From NCBI RefSeq assembly GCF_003385235.1, contig NZ_PQIA01000077.1, positions 1-44,247 on the forward strand: a DNA stretch of 44,247 nucleotides, in the 5' to 3' direction. Under the pieces are notes generated by a model, which made no database searches, had not been told where the DNA came from, and worked only from the letters and a program-made list of their open reading frames with translations. Source of the stretch: Amycolatopsis circi. Its GTDB lineage: Bacteria; Actinomycetota; Actinomycetes; Mycobacteriales; Pseudonocardiaceae. Below, piece after piece: positions 8,370-16,288 of this stretch (position 1 is its first letter; every line of letters starts with the position of its first letter). The position numbers were made by a program, and so were the translations under genes.

Positions 8370-8684
8370 TCACCGCAGCCGGCCGTCGATGCTCCACAAG
8401 CCGTAGCTCCAGAGCGTGGACGGAAACATGCCGGTCGTGCTTGTGGTGACGACCGCGGTCAATGAGTTCGTGTCCGGAAGCATTCCGAATACGTTGCGGA
8501 CGAGGCCGGGATTGTGGTTGCGAGCGAAGCCGGTCGTTTGAGGACCGATCAGGCCTTCCTTGCGCCATCTTCCGCCGCCGTTCCAGATGCTGCTTCCCTC
8601 GATGCTGACGATCTCGACCTGGCTGGAGATATAGGTCGGCGCGTCCTTCGGGTAAGAGCCTGCTTCGCGAATGGCGTAGAACGC
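8370..8684 (-). pseudogene. C-terminal remnant of an unrecognised protein
   Basis: In the 498-bp gap between the aldolase and the GntR gene, the reverse strand carries a coding-like stretch of about 104 codons ending at TGA 8370-8372. It begins around AFYAIREAGSYPKDAPTY and ends LWSYGLWSIDGRLR, with balanced composition rich in aromatic and small residues. The frame stays open upstream only to a stop near 8830 through Pro/Arg-rich sequence, and has no plausible start codon with a ribosome site; the only ATG is internal. I read it as the 3' end of a lost gene. The family is not recognised. It faces the aldolase gene convergently. Confidence 0.4.
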
Positions 8685-8783
8685 GCGCCGACAAGGACAC
8701 AGAACGGGTGGCGGACGGGCTGGCGGTTGTCGACCTCTGAGGGGGCGAAAGTCCGGCAGAGCCGGTGCTGCGGGCGGACACTG

Positions 8784-8825
8784 TGAGATCTCAACGCTGC
8801 CGGAGCGGGCGGCGTTGAGATCTCA
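8784..8825. terminator. Hairpin downstream of the GntR gene
   Basis: The arms TGAGATCTCAACGC (8784-8797) and GCGTTGAGATCTCA (8812-8825) are perfectly complementary over 14 bp with a 14-nt loop. Each arm also contains the self-complementary TGAGATCTCA. It lies 30 bp past the GntR stop, with no T-run on either side. A terminator is the simplest reading. Confidence 0.55.
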
Positions 8826-8855
8826 GCAAGCTGCGATAGTGCTGGACGACCTGCC

Positions 8856-9512
8856 TCAACCCGCCGAAGCGGACTTCTCGGCCGGATGCCGCCGAACCGC
8901 CTCGCTGGTGCCCGTCGCGAGATGGGCCAGCACCAGTCGTTCCACCCGCTCGACATCCCGGTCCACGATGGCCTCGTACAGCAGTTCGTGCTCTGCCGCC
9001 ACGGCTTCCAGGTCGTCGTGCTGGCCGAGCAGCCATCGCATCCGGCTGCGCAACGTCCGCTCCAGTTCGCCGAGCAGTTCGTTCGCCGACAGCGACGTCA
9101 CGACCTCGTGGAAGTCCGCCGCCGCGCGACGTGCCGACACCGCGTCGCCGGCGCGGGCGGCGCGCAGTTCCGTGTCCAGCACTTCCCGCAGCCGCGCCAG
9201 GCCTTCGCGGGTGCGGCGTTGCGCGGCGAGCCGGAAAGTAAGGCCCTCGAAGGCCGTGCGCACCTCGTTGAGGTCCGCGACGTCCGACGCGGTGAACTCC
9301 CGCACCACCGACCACGACCGCGGCCGCGGCGTCACCAGGCCCTCGTTTCCCAGCGCGCGCAACGCATCCCGCACCGGCACCCGGCTCACGCCCATCTCCG
9401 CGGCCAGATCCCGTTCGACCAGCTTGCTTCCGGGAGCCCGCGTGCCGTCGAGGATCTCGTTGCGCAGCCGTTCCGTCACGCGCTCCGATTCCGAGGCGAA
9501 ACCCGGCTCCAT
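8856..9512 (-). CDS. GntR-family (FCD) transcriptional regulator
   Basis: A 218-residue regulator starting MEPGFASESERVTERL. The N-terminal winged helix includes LVERDLAAEMGVSRVPVRDALRAL; the helical FCD sensor follows, with metal-ligand-type residues in RAAADFHEVV and EHELLYEAIVDRD. Start: ATG 9512 just after GGGAGGGGATCGG; an ATG at 9590 lacks such a site. It is divergent from an amidohydrolase whose promoter has a GGTATACC palindrome, the kind of site FCD regulators use. It is strikingly similar along its whole length to the protein at 17249-17893, so the two are recent paralogues. Confidence 0.93.
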   Translation of the reverse strand: MEPGFASESERVTERLRNEILDGTRAPGSKLVERDLAAEMGVSRVPVRDALRALGNEGLVTPRPRSWSVVREFTASDVADLNEVRTAFEGLTFRLAAQRRTREGLARLREVLDTELRAARAGDAVSARRAAADFHEVVTSLSANELLGELERTLRSRMRWLLGQHDDLEAVAAEHELLYEAIVDRDVERVERLVLAHLATGTSEAVRRHPAEKSASAG

Positions 9513-9613
9513 CCGATCCCCTCCCGCCGCCGTCACCGACAGTGCCGGCGAACCTGCTCCCAGGTTCCCGGAAAAACCCGCGCCCGGCAAGGTCTGGCCG
9601 CCAGGTTCCGCCG

Positions 9614-9628
9614 TTTGGTATACCTAAA
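9614..9628. promoter_or_regulatory. GntR/FCD-type operator TTTGGTATACCTAAA
   Basis: A near-perfect 15-bp palindrome (centre GGTATACC) lies 21 bp upstream of the amidohydrolase start, between it and the divergent GntR gene. The same core recurs at 14027-14041 before the transporter operon. TGG-N-CCA-type palindromes are known targets of FCD-family GntR regulators. Seen: the palindrome and its recurrence. Inferred: that the adjacent GntR protein binds it. Confidence 0.7.
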
Positions 9629-9649
9629 TGCACCGACGGAAGGAACCCG

Positions 9650-11116
9650 ATGCGTACTCGCTGGCGTGCGCGCCATGTGCTGGCCCACCGGAACGGACAG
9701 CACGTCCTGCTGGAAAACGGCGAGGTCGTGTGGGAGGACGACGTGGTCTCCTACGTCGGCCCGCGGTATGCCGGAACGGCCGATCGGGACGTCGACCTCG
9801 GCGAATCGCTCATTCTCCCGGGCCTGATCGACCTCGACGCGCTGACCGATGTGGACCATCTCGTCCTCGATTCCTGGGCCACGGCGGACCGTGCGACCGG
9901 ACTGCAGTGGTCCGAGGACTACTTCGCGAACCGCCGCCATGACGTCTTCACGCCGGAAGAACGGCAGACCATTCGCGAGTACGCGCTCGTTCAACTGGCG
10001 CTGCACGGCATCACGACGTTTATGCCGATCGCGTCGGAGGTCCATTCGTCGTGGGCCGAGCCGTACGAGGAACTCGTCGCGATGGCGGACTTTTCGCGGA
10101 ACCTCGGGCTGCGCGGATATCTGGGCCCTGCTTACCGTTCCGGCGTCAATGTGGCCACTGTGGACGGTACGCGCACGGTCGCTTTTGACGAGAGTCGCGG
10201 AGAGGAGGGACTAGCCGACGCGCTGCGGTTCCTCGACCACGTAACGGAACTGGACGATCCGCTCGTCAACGGCGTTCTGCTGCCTTGCCGCATCGAAACT
10301 CTCACCGAAGACCTCATGCGCGCCACCGCCGACGCGGCGCGACAGCGCGATGTCTTGGTACGGCTTCACTGCCTGCAAGGCGTGTTGGAGCGGGAGCTGA
10401 TCCTGGACCGTTACGGCGTAACGCCACTGGAAATGCTCAAGCGCACCGGCCTGCTCGGCGACCGGCTGCTGATCCCGCACGGTCAGGTGCTCGACCGCCA
10501 TCCCGACGTCTACGGCGAAGACCGCGGCGACGTCGCGACATTGGCCGCAGCCGGTGCGTCCGTGATCCACTGTCCGCTCACGTCCTTCCGCTATGGCCAC
10601 GCCCTGCGTTCCTTCCGCGACTACCGCGAAGCGGGCCTGAACCTGTGTCTGGGCACCGATTCCTTCCCGCCGGACCTGGTGCGCGGCATGGACGTCGGCG
10701 TCCATCTGGCGAAGGTGATGGACAACCGCGCCGACGCGGCCCCGGCCGAGTGGTACGTCGAAGCCGCGACGCTCGGCGGCGCCCGCGCACTACGCCGCGA
10801 CGACCTCGGCAAGCTGGCTCCGGGCGCGCAGGCCGATCTCGTCGCGTTCCACGTCGGCGACCTCCGCGACGGTGTGCGGGACGACCCGATCCGTACGTTC
10901 CTGCTCAGCGGAACCGGCCGCCAGGCAACACATTCCGTCGTCGCGGGCCAGCCGGTGCTGGTGGACAGGCACGTGCCCGGCGTCGACGAGCAGGACCTCC
11001 GCCGCCGCGCGCAGGCGTTGTTCGAGAAGATGCGCGCCGCGTATTCGGAGCGGGACGTCGAACGCCGGACCTCAGCAGAACTGTTCCCGCCCACTTTCCC
11101 AGCGTTCCAGCCGTAA
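9650..11116 (+). CDS. Amidohydrolase (chlorohydrolase/TRZ-ATZ deaminase type) with altered HxH motif
   Basis: A 488-residue amidohydrolase-superfamily protein starting MRTRWRARHVLAHRNGQHVL, chosen because GAAGGAAC precedes ATG 9650. The N-terminal beta-sandwich leads to LILPGLIDLDALTDVDHLVL, where the usual metal-binding HxH (PGLVDAHTH) reads Asp-Leu-Asp (residues 61-63). Other site residues are present: His in VRLHCLQGV, His in LIPHGQVLD, a CPLTSFRYG segment, and Asp in LCLGTDSFPPDL. The family hydrolyses amino or chloro groups on N-heterocycles such as guanine or triazines. The palindrome upstream ties it to the GntR regulator. Substrate unknown; the HxH change suggests a one-metal or shifted site. 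Confidence 0.85.
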   Translation: MRTRWRARHVLAHRNGQHVLLENGEVVWEDDVVSYVGPRYAGTADRDVDLGESLILPGLIDLDALTDVDHLVLDSWATADRATGLQWSEDYFANRRHDVFTPEERQTIREYALVQLALHGITTFMPIASEVHSSWAEPYEELVAMADFSRNLGLRGYLGPAYRSGVNVATVDGTRTVAFDESRGEEGLADALRFLDHVTELDDPLVNGVLLPCRIETLTEDLMRATADAARQRDVLVRLHCLQGVLERELILDRYGVTPLEMLKRTGLLGDRLLIPHGQVLDRHPDVYGEDRGDVATLAAAGASVIHCPLTSFRYGHALRSFRDYREAGLNLCLGTDSFPPDLVRGMDVGVHLAKVMDNRADAAPAEWYVEAATLGGARALRRDDLGKLAPGAQADLVAFHVGDLRDGVRDDPIRTFLLSGTGRQATHSVVAGQPVLVDRHVPGVDEQDLRRRAQALFEKMRAAYSERDVERRTSAELFPPTFPAFQP

Positions 11117-11124
11117 CCGCTGAT

Positions 11125-11179
11125 GTCCGTGAGGGGAACCCTGAGGGAATCAGAGTCCCTCAGGGTTCCCCTCACGGAC
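11125..11179. terminator. Long perfect hairpin between convergent genes
   Basis: Arms 11125-11148 and 11156-11179 are perfectly complementary over 24 bp, with a 7-nt loop (ATCAGAG). It fills the 68-bp gap between two convergent hydrolase genes and can serve both as terminator; no T-tract follows. Almost the same hairpin occurs at 43762-43818. Confidence 0.8.
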
Positions 11180-11184
11180 CGGGG

Positions 11185-12345
11185 CTATCGCCGCGAGACG
11201 ACAGCCCCGCCCTTCACCACGAGCCGCCGCGGAGGATGGGACACGACCGCTTCGGCCGGGTAAACCGCGTCCACGAGGAAGAAATCAGCGTGGTCGCCGA
11301 TCTGCAGGCCGTAATCCTTGAGCCGTAACGCTTTCGCGCCGCCGTACGTCGCCGCGTGCAGTGCGAGTTCGATCTCCGGGTCGGTCCGGAACGAACTGCG
11401 GTACGCCAGGTGCATGGTGCGCGTCAGCATGTCGCCGTCGCCGTACGGCCCCCACAGATCGCGGATGCCGTCGTTGCCGCACGCGGCATTCGCGCCCGCT
11501 GCCCGCATTTTGGCCAGCGGCGGCACCGGCCGGTCGTACACCGCCGCGGTGGTCAGCGTGATCTGCTGCTCCGCGAGGCCTTCGATCAGCCGGTCCTGCT
11601 GCGCGTCCGGGATGCCGCAGATGCCGAACGCGTGTCCGATCGCGACTTTCCCGGCGAGGCCGAGCGCCTTCGTCCGTTCGATGATCAGCTCGATTTCCCA
11701 GGCTCCGAGCGGACCTTCGTCGTGCAGGTGCAGGTCGACGCCACACCCGTGCCGGGCGGCGATGTCGAAGATCGCGTCGAGATGTCCGCGCGGGTCGCGG
11801 TCGTAGCCCGCCGGGTCGATGCCGCCGACGTTCTCTACGCCGGACGCCACGGCCCGCTCCAGCAGTTCCAGCGTGCCGGGCCGGGTGAGCAGGCCGCCCT
11901 GGGGGAAGGCGACCTGCTCGACGGTGACCCGGCCGCGATGCCGCGCCGCCGCCTCCCGCACCGCCTCGATGCCGGACAGCCCGAGTTCGGGGTCGACATC
12001 GGTGTGCGTGCGGACGAACGAAGTGCCGTTCGCGATCATCGCGTCGAGCAGCGCGGCCGCGGGCTCGGGCGAGGGAAGCCCGAATTCCTTGCGGCGGCGC
12101 TGTTCGTTCGAGATCCGGTCGGCGAGGACCGAACCCGAGGTGTTCGGCACCCAGGGGAGGCCCCAGAGGGTCTTGTCGATATGGCAATGGGCGTCGACGA
12201 GGCCGGGCAACAGCAGCGCGCCGCCGCCTTCCTCCACTGGGACGTCCGCGTCGGTCGGCCCGAACCCGGCGATCCGGCCGTCGCGCACCAGCACGTCCGT
12301 CGGATCGCCGCCGCCGGGCCGGACGTTGCGCAGCAACAGGTTCAC
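11185..12345 (-). CDS. Cytosine deaminase-like amidohydrolase
   Basis: A 386-residue metal-dependent hydrolase. The intact zinc/iron site is visible: LVDAHCHIDKTLWGLPW (His53, His55), VDLHLHDEG, AIGHAFGICG and CGNDGIRDLWGPYGDGD, in the order and spacing of CodA-type deaminases. Start: GTG 12345, overlapping the symporter stop by 4 bp (GTGA), so it is co-translated with the transporter. It probably deaminates or hydrolyses the base or ring compound imported by the symporter. Cytosine, a triazine or another N-heterocycle are possible; the sequence does not separate them. Confidence 0.88.
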   Translation of the reverse strand: MNLLLRNVRPGGGDPTDVLVRDGRIAGFGPTDADVPVEEGGGALLLPGLVDAHCHIDKTLWGLPWVPNTSGSVLADRISNEQRRRKEFGLPSPEPAAALLDAMIANGTSFVRTHTDVDPELGLSGIEAVREAAARHRGRVTVEQVAFPQGGLLTRPGTLELLERAVASGVENVGGIDPAGYDRDPRGHLDAIFDIAARHGCGVDLHLHDEGPLGAWEIELIIERTKALGLAGKVAIGHAFGICGIPDAQQDRLIEGLAEQQITLTTAAVYDRPVPPLAKMRAAGANAACGNDGIRDLWGPYGDGDMLTRTMHLAYRSSFRTDPEIELALHAATYGGAKALRLKDYGLQIGDHADFFLVDAVYPAEAVVSHPPRRLVVKGGAVVSRR

Positions 12346-13796
12346 GCGACGCCCTCCACGGCTTCGGCCCGGACGGTCGGCTCGCGCCGCTCGGAGGTGG
12401 CGAGGCTGACGCCGACCGTGAGGACGGCGTTGACGATGATCGCGAGCAGGCCTGGATTGAGGCCCCACAACGTGTTCTTCGACGCGAGGACCGTCCACGC
12501 GACGATCGCGACACCGACCACGAGCCCGGTCGCCGCGCCCGTCTTGGTCAGCCGCCGCCACACCAGCCCCAGCACGATCGCCGGGAAGAACTGGGAGACG
12601 CCGTTCTGCCCGGTCAGCAGCAGGTTCACCAGCAGCGCCGGCTGGAAGATCGCGAACAGCAGCGCCACCGCGGTCACCACGACGACCAGCCCGCGCGACA
12701 GCCGGAACACGCCCAGTTCGGAGGTCTTCGGCCGCAGAACGCCCTGGTAGACGTTGCGGGCCAGCAGCGTCGCGGACTGCAGGAGCAGCAGGCTGATCGG
12801 CACGATCGCGGCCAGCGCGCCCGCGCCGCCGACGAGGCCGACCACCCACGACGGCATGGTCTTCACGGTCAGCGAAAGCAGCGCGCCGTTGGTGGCGCTG
12901 CCCTTCAGCCCCGGCACGACGAGCATCGCCGCGAAGCCGACGAACAGCGTCAGCGCGATCAGGATCTGGTACAGCGGAAGGTAAATCGCGTTGCGGCGGA
13001 TCGTCTGCTCGGACTTCGCGGTGTACATCGCGGCGAGTGCGTGCGGGAACATGAAGAACGCCGCGCTCGTGACGAGCAGGGTCGACATCATCCACGGCAC
13101 GCCGAGCGGGCTGCCCGGCGCTGGTACGCCGAGGAAGCCGGGGTGCTGTGCCTGCACGGTGTCGATGAGATGCCCGAAGCCGCCGAAGTAATGCACCGGA
13201 ATCGCGATGCCGACGACCAGCACGGTGCCGATCAGCAGGATGTCCTTGAGCACCGACACCCACGCGGCGGCCTTCATGCCGGACGCGTAGACGAACACCG
13301 CGATCAGCACCACCGCGAGGACCATGCTGGTGACCCGGTTGATGCCGGTCGTCGTCTCGACGATCTGGCCGAGGCCGAGCAGCTGCGCCTCGATGTAGGG
13401 GATCATGAACGCCACGCCGACGATCGCGGTCAGCGCGCCGAACCACGGGCTGCGGAACCGGTGGGTGAAGAAATCCGCTTGCGTGACAAGGTTGTGCTTC
13501 TTCGCGTACCTCCACAATGGAGGGAGGAAGAAGTACGACAGGACGAAGGCGCACGTGCCGTAGCCGGCGATGTAGAACGCCGCGCCGCCGTTGGCGTAGG
13601 CGAACCCGGAGGCGCCGAGGTAGGTGAAGGTCGAGTAGGTCTCGCCCGCGGCGAGGACCCAGAACAACAATGTCCCGTAGGACCGGCCGGCGACCGTCCA
13701 CTGTTCGAGGTTCATCTGCTTCCGGCCGCGCGCGGCCAGTCCGATGACCACGGCCAGCGCCACCACGGCCAGCGCTACCACCGCGCCCGCGTTCAT
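12342..13796 (-). CDS. Sodium:solute symporter (SSS family)
   Basis: A 484-residue integral membrane protein with about 13 hydrophobic helices. SSS hallmarks are QWTVAGRSYGTLLFWVLAAGE near the N-terminus, the YSTFTYLGASGFAYANG segment, and the conserved helix region with PYIEAQLLGLGQIVE. It starts at ATG 13796 in a 4-bp overlap with the small DUF3311 gene before it, a pairing common in actinobacteria where the small partner may aid assembly. The following gene is a cytosine deaminase-like hydrolase, so the cargo is probably its substrate; SSS members of this type carry organic acids, nucleobases or ureides. Confidence 0.93.
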   Translation of the reverse strand: MNAGAVVALAVVALAVVIGLAARGRKQMNLEQWTVAGRSYGTLLFWVLAAGETYSTFTYLGASGFAYANGGAAFYIAGYGTCAFVLSYFFLPPLWRYAKKHNLVTQADFFTHRFRSPWFGALTAIVGVAFMIPYIEAQLLGLGQIVETTTGINRVTSMVLAVVLIAVFVYASGMKAAAWVSVLKDILLIGTVLVVGIAIPVHYFGGFGHLIDTVQAQHPGFLGVPAPGSPLGVPWMMSTLLVTSAAFFMFPHALAAMYTAKSEQTIRRNAIYLPLYQILIALTLFVGFAAMLVVPGLKGSATNGALLSLTVKTMPSWVVGLVGGAGALAAIVPISLLLLQSATLLARNVYQGVLRPKTSELGVFRLSRGLVVVVTAVALLFAIFQPALLVNLLLTGQNGVSQFFPAIVLGLVWRRLTKTGAATGLVVGVAIVAWTVLASKNTLWGLNPGLLAIIVNAVLTVGVSLATSERREPTVRAEAVEGVA

Positions 13797-14008
13797 CGCT
13801 GCTCCTGCTCGGTTTCGGCGGCGCTCGGGCGCCGGATGCGGTCGGCTACGCCGAGGAAGACGGGCGTGAGGGCCACCCAGAGGAGGATCCAGAACCCGAT
13901 CTCGGGCAGGAACCAGATCCGGCCGTCGCCGCTGAACCAGGGCAGGCCGCCGATCATCGCCACGTAAGGGGTGAAGGCCACCGCGGCCACCACTGCGGAA
14001 CGCTTCAT
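13793..14008 (-). CDS. DUF3311 small membrane protein, symporter partner
   Basis: A 71-residue protein (MKRSAVVAAVAFTPYVAMIG, then WFLPEIGFWILLWVALTPVFLGV) with two membrane helices, the DUF3311 pattern. It is the first gene of the operon and overlaps the symporter start (ATGA). The start at 14008 leaves a leader containing the GGTATACC palindrome. DUF3311 proteins are routinely found in front of SSS transporters; their exact role is unknown. Confidence 0.85.
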   Translation of the reverse strand: MKRSAVVAAVAFTPYVAMIGGLPWFSGDGRIWFLPEIGFWILLWVALTPVFLGVADRIRRPSAAETEQEQR

Positions 14009-14026
14009 CGCGCACACCCTTCGTTG

Positions 14027-14041
14027 TTTGGTATACCATAA
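14027..14041. promoter_or_regulatory. GntR/FCD-type operator with TGGTATACCA core
   Basis: TTTGGTATACCATAA sits 19 bp upstream of the DUF3311 start. Its core TGGTATACCA (14029-14038) is a perfect 10-bp palindrome and matches the site before the amidohydrolase (9614-9628). The two sites frame the cluster and point to joint control by the GntR regulator at 8856-9512. Confidence 0.7.
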
Positions 14042-14320
14042 GCGCGGCTGGTGGCGGGTTGTCAAGGGTGCGGCCGGGAACGATGCGGGCTCGCGACCGT
14101 TCCGGGCCGGTGGGTGGCGGTTGATGTGCTGGTGGTGGCAGGGAGCAGCGAAGCGCGCCCTGGTGACGGTCGGTGCGGGCTCTTGGCTGTTTGTCCGATT
14201 TGGACGCGACAGGGTTCGGCTGCGGCGTCCGGCTCGCGCTTTGGTAGACCGGATCGCCTGGGTAAACCGGTCGCCGGTGCTTTCTCCTGGCGGCTACCGT
14301 GCCGTCGAAAGGGGGACACA

Positions 14321-14668
14321 ATGGACAACCCGACGACGGAGCTGTGGCGCCCGACCGGCCCGGCCGAACTGGAGCTGGTGCGCCAGTCCGGCTGTCGCGC
14401 GTGGCCGCCGCGGCTGCCGGAACAGCCGATCTTCTATCCGGTGCTGAACGAGGACTACGCGGTGAAGATCGCGCGGGACTGGAACGTCCGGTACGACGGC
14501 ACCGGTTATGTGACCCGGTTCCGCGTCGAAACGGCGTTCCTGGACCGCTATCCGGTGCAGCAGGCGGGCGGCGAGACGATCCTGGAGCTGTGGGTTCCGG
14601 CGGAGGAACTGGCGGAGTTCAACGCGCACCTGGTCGGGGAGATCGAGGTCGTGCACGAGTTCCGCTGA
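14321..14668 (+). CDS. Small conserved protein (often labelled ADP-ribosylation/crystallin J1)
   Basis: A 115-residue protein with a strong ribosome site (GAAAGGGGGACACA before ATG 14321). It reads ELWRPTGPAELELVRQSG, WPPRLPEQPIFYPVLNEDYA, IARDWNV and a C-terminal ELWVPAEELAEFN. This family is widespread in actinobacteria and proteobacteria and is often labelled ADP-ribosylation/crystallin J1, but it lacks the length of an ADP-ribosyl-glycohydrolase and no function is established. It is cytoplasmic, with no signal or membrane segment, and convergent with a TetR gene across a perfect hairpin. Confidence 0.82.
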   Translation: MDNPTTELWRPTGPAELELVRQSGCRAWPPRLPEQPIFYPVLNEDYAVKIARDWNVRYDGTGYVTRFRVETAFLDRYPVQQAGGETILELWVPAEELAEFNAHLVGEIEVVHEFR

Positions 14669-14673
14669 GCGGT

Positions 14674-14725
14674 GGGCTCGTGAGTGGCAATCCCGGTTCT
14701 AACCGGGATTGCCACTCACGAGCCC
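14674..14725. terminator. Perfect 25-bp hairpin inside the end of the TetR gene
   Basis: Arms 14674-14698 and 14701-14725 are exact reverse complements, separated by only CT. It lies between convergent genes; its right arm encodes the last residues and stop of the TetR protein. It probably terminates both transcripts. There is no T-run. Confidence 0.8.
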
Positions 14726-15322
14726 GGCGGACAGCCCGCGGAAACACCGGACCGCCAGCTCGACCGGTGCCGCCTTCTCGTCCGTCCCCGCCCAGATCTC
14801 CAGCGAAATCCGGATCGCGTCCGTCGCCGCGGCCGCGACCAGATGCACCGTCACCTCGTCCGTCTCCGGAGCCAACCGCGCCAGCACCGGCCGCAAGCGG
14901 GTCTCGGATTCACCGTTCACCCGGTGCCAGACCGCAGCCAGCGCCGAATCGTCCCCGCTAGCGGCTCGCAGCAACCCGCGCGTCCAGGTGAACTCCTGGG
15001 TGGCGTCGGCGGCGGAGATCGTCTTGTGGATGGCATCCTCGACCGCCTGCAGCAGCGGCGTCCCCTCCGGCGTTGACGCGAGGTGTTCCCGCCACGAATC
15101 GGCGCCGACGACCAGCAGCGGCGCGACCGCGTCCTCTTTGGTGCGGAAGTAGCGGTAGAAGGTGCGCGGCGCGACGCCCGCCGCGGCGGCGATCGCTTCC
15201 GCGGTCGTCCCCTGTGCGCCATGCTCGGTGAACAGCCGCGCGGCGGCACGGGCGATGTCGAGTTGCGTCGCCGCTTTGCGCCGTTCGGTCAGGGTCGGGG
15301 TCTTTCCGCTCACCACGGCCAC
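14699..15322 (-). CDS. TetR-family transcriptional regulator
   Basis: A 207-residue regulator. The N-terminal HTH is residues about 20-65: DIARAAARLFTEHGAQGTTAEAIAAAAGVAPRTFYRYFRTKED. The rest is an all-helical ligand and dimer domain. Start: GTG 15322; GTG codons at 15316 and 15313 are equally open. It is divergent from an SDR oxidoreductase, with a TGGCA-N5-TGCCA palindrome between them, so it most likely represses that gene. The last eight codons run into the terminator hairpin (GLVSGNPG then TAG). Confidence 0.92.
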   Translation of the reverse strand: MAVVSGKTPTLTERRKAATQLDIARAAARLFTEHGAQGTTAEAIAAAAGVAPRTFYRYFRTKEDAVAPLLVVGADSWREHLASTPEGTPLLQAVEDAIHKTISAADATQEFTWTRGLLRAASGDDSALAAVWHRVNGESETRLRPVLARLAPETDEVTVHLVAAAATDAIRISLEIWAGTDEKAAPVELAVRCFRGLSAGLVSGNPG

Positions 15323-15361
15323 GCTACCCGATCACTGCCAATAGTGCCCGTTTCGCCAGAG

Positions 15362-15376
15362 TGGCACAGTCTGCCA
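15362..15376. promoter_or_regulatory. TetR operator candidate TGGCA-N5-TGCCA
   Basis: TGGCACAGTCTGCCA is a 5+5+5 inverted repeat in the 92-bp region between the divergent TetR and SDR genes, 38 bp upstream of the SDR start. A related TGCCA-N4-TGCCC stretch lies at 15336-15350. Binding by the adjacent TetR protein is inferred. Confidence 0.5.
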
Positions 15377-15414
15377 GTAAGGCGTAACGTGACGGCTGGA
15401 GAAAGGAGCGGACC

Positions 15415-16200
15415 ATGAACCGTTACGAAGGACGCCGCGTGCTGGTCACCGGAGCTGGTTCGGGCATCGGGCAGGCGACGGTCCTGCGGATGCTGGCCGA
15501 GGGCGGGCGCGTCGTCGCCGCTGACGTGAGCGAAGCGGGCCTGGCGGACACTGTCGAGAAGGCCGGCGACGCGGCGGACCGGCTGGGCACTGTAGTGGTG
15601 AACGTCGCCGATGAAGCGTCGGTCAAGGCCGGAGTCGCGTCGGCCGTCGAGCAGCTCGGCGGGCTGGATGCGGTCGTCAACGCCGCGGGGATCCTGCGAT
15701 CGGCGCACACCCACGAGATGCCGGTCGAGGCGTTCGAGCAGGTGCTGCGCGTCAACCTGGTCGGCACGTTCCTGGTGATCCGCGAGTCGATCCCGGCGCT
15801 GCGCGAGGGGTCCGCGCCCGCGGTGGTGAACTTCAGTTCGACGTCGGCGATGTTCGCGCACCCCTACATGGCGGCGTACGCGGCGAGCAAGGGCGGCATC
15901 CAGTCGATGACGCACGCGCTGGCGTCCGAATACGCGAAGGACGGCATCCGGTTCACCGCGGTGCAGCCCGGTTCGATCTCGTCGGGCATGACCGACGGCA
16001 GCGGCAAGAGCAAGCAGAGCGTCGGCCCGGGCTTCCCCGAGGACGCCGATTTCACCCTGCTCGGCAAGCTGCTTCCCGCGCTGGGCCAGGGTTTCGCCGG
16101 TCCGGAGACGGTCGCGTCGGTCGTCGCGATGCTCGCCAGCGAGGACGCCGCGTTCATCACCGGCACCGAGGTCCGCATCGACGGCGGCACGCACTTCTGA
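15415..16200 (+). CDS. SDR-family NAD(P)-dependent oxidoreductase
   Basis: A 261-residue classical short-chain dehydrogenase. It has the cofactor loop VLVTGAGSGIGQAT, the NAAG structural motif (VVNAAGILRS), and the Ser-Tyr-Lys catalytic set (VVNFSSTSAMFAHPYMAAYAASK would supply Ser, Tyr and Lys in order). The C-terminal ITGTEVRIDGG is the usual end. ADVS after beta-2 suggests NAD preference. Ribosome site GAAAGGAG precedes ATG 15415. It is probably controlled by the divergent TetR. The substrate, an alcohol or ketone, cannot be named. Confidence 0.92.
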   Translation: MNRYEGRRVLVTGAGSGIGQATVLRMLAEGGRVVAADVSEAGLADTVEKAGDAADRLGTVVVNVADEASVKAGVASAVEQLGGLDAVVNAAGILRSAHTHEMPVEAFEQVLRVNLVGTFLVIRESIPALREGSAPAVVNFSSTSAMFAHPYMAAYAASKGGIQSMTHALASEYAKDGIRFTAVQPGSISSGMTDGSGKSKQSVGPGFPEDADFTLLGKLLPALGQGFAGPETVASVVAMLASEDAAFITGTEVRIDGGTHF

Positions 16201-16288
16201 TGCGCGTTTTGTTCAAGAACTGACGGGCCGCCGGGCCGTAGCTTGGCGGCATGACAAAGTTCCTGAGCGGGCGATGCGAGGTGCCGCG

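Noticed and set aside
8514..8786. Forward-strand 90-codon frame in the aldolase-GntR gap
   Set aside because: The reverse strand over the same bases reads as protein-like sequence; the forward frame has no ribosome site or recognisable pattern.
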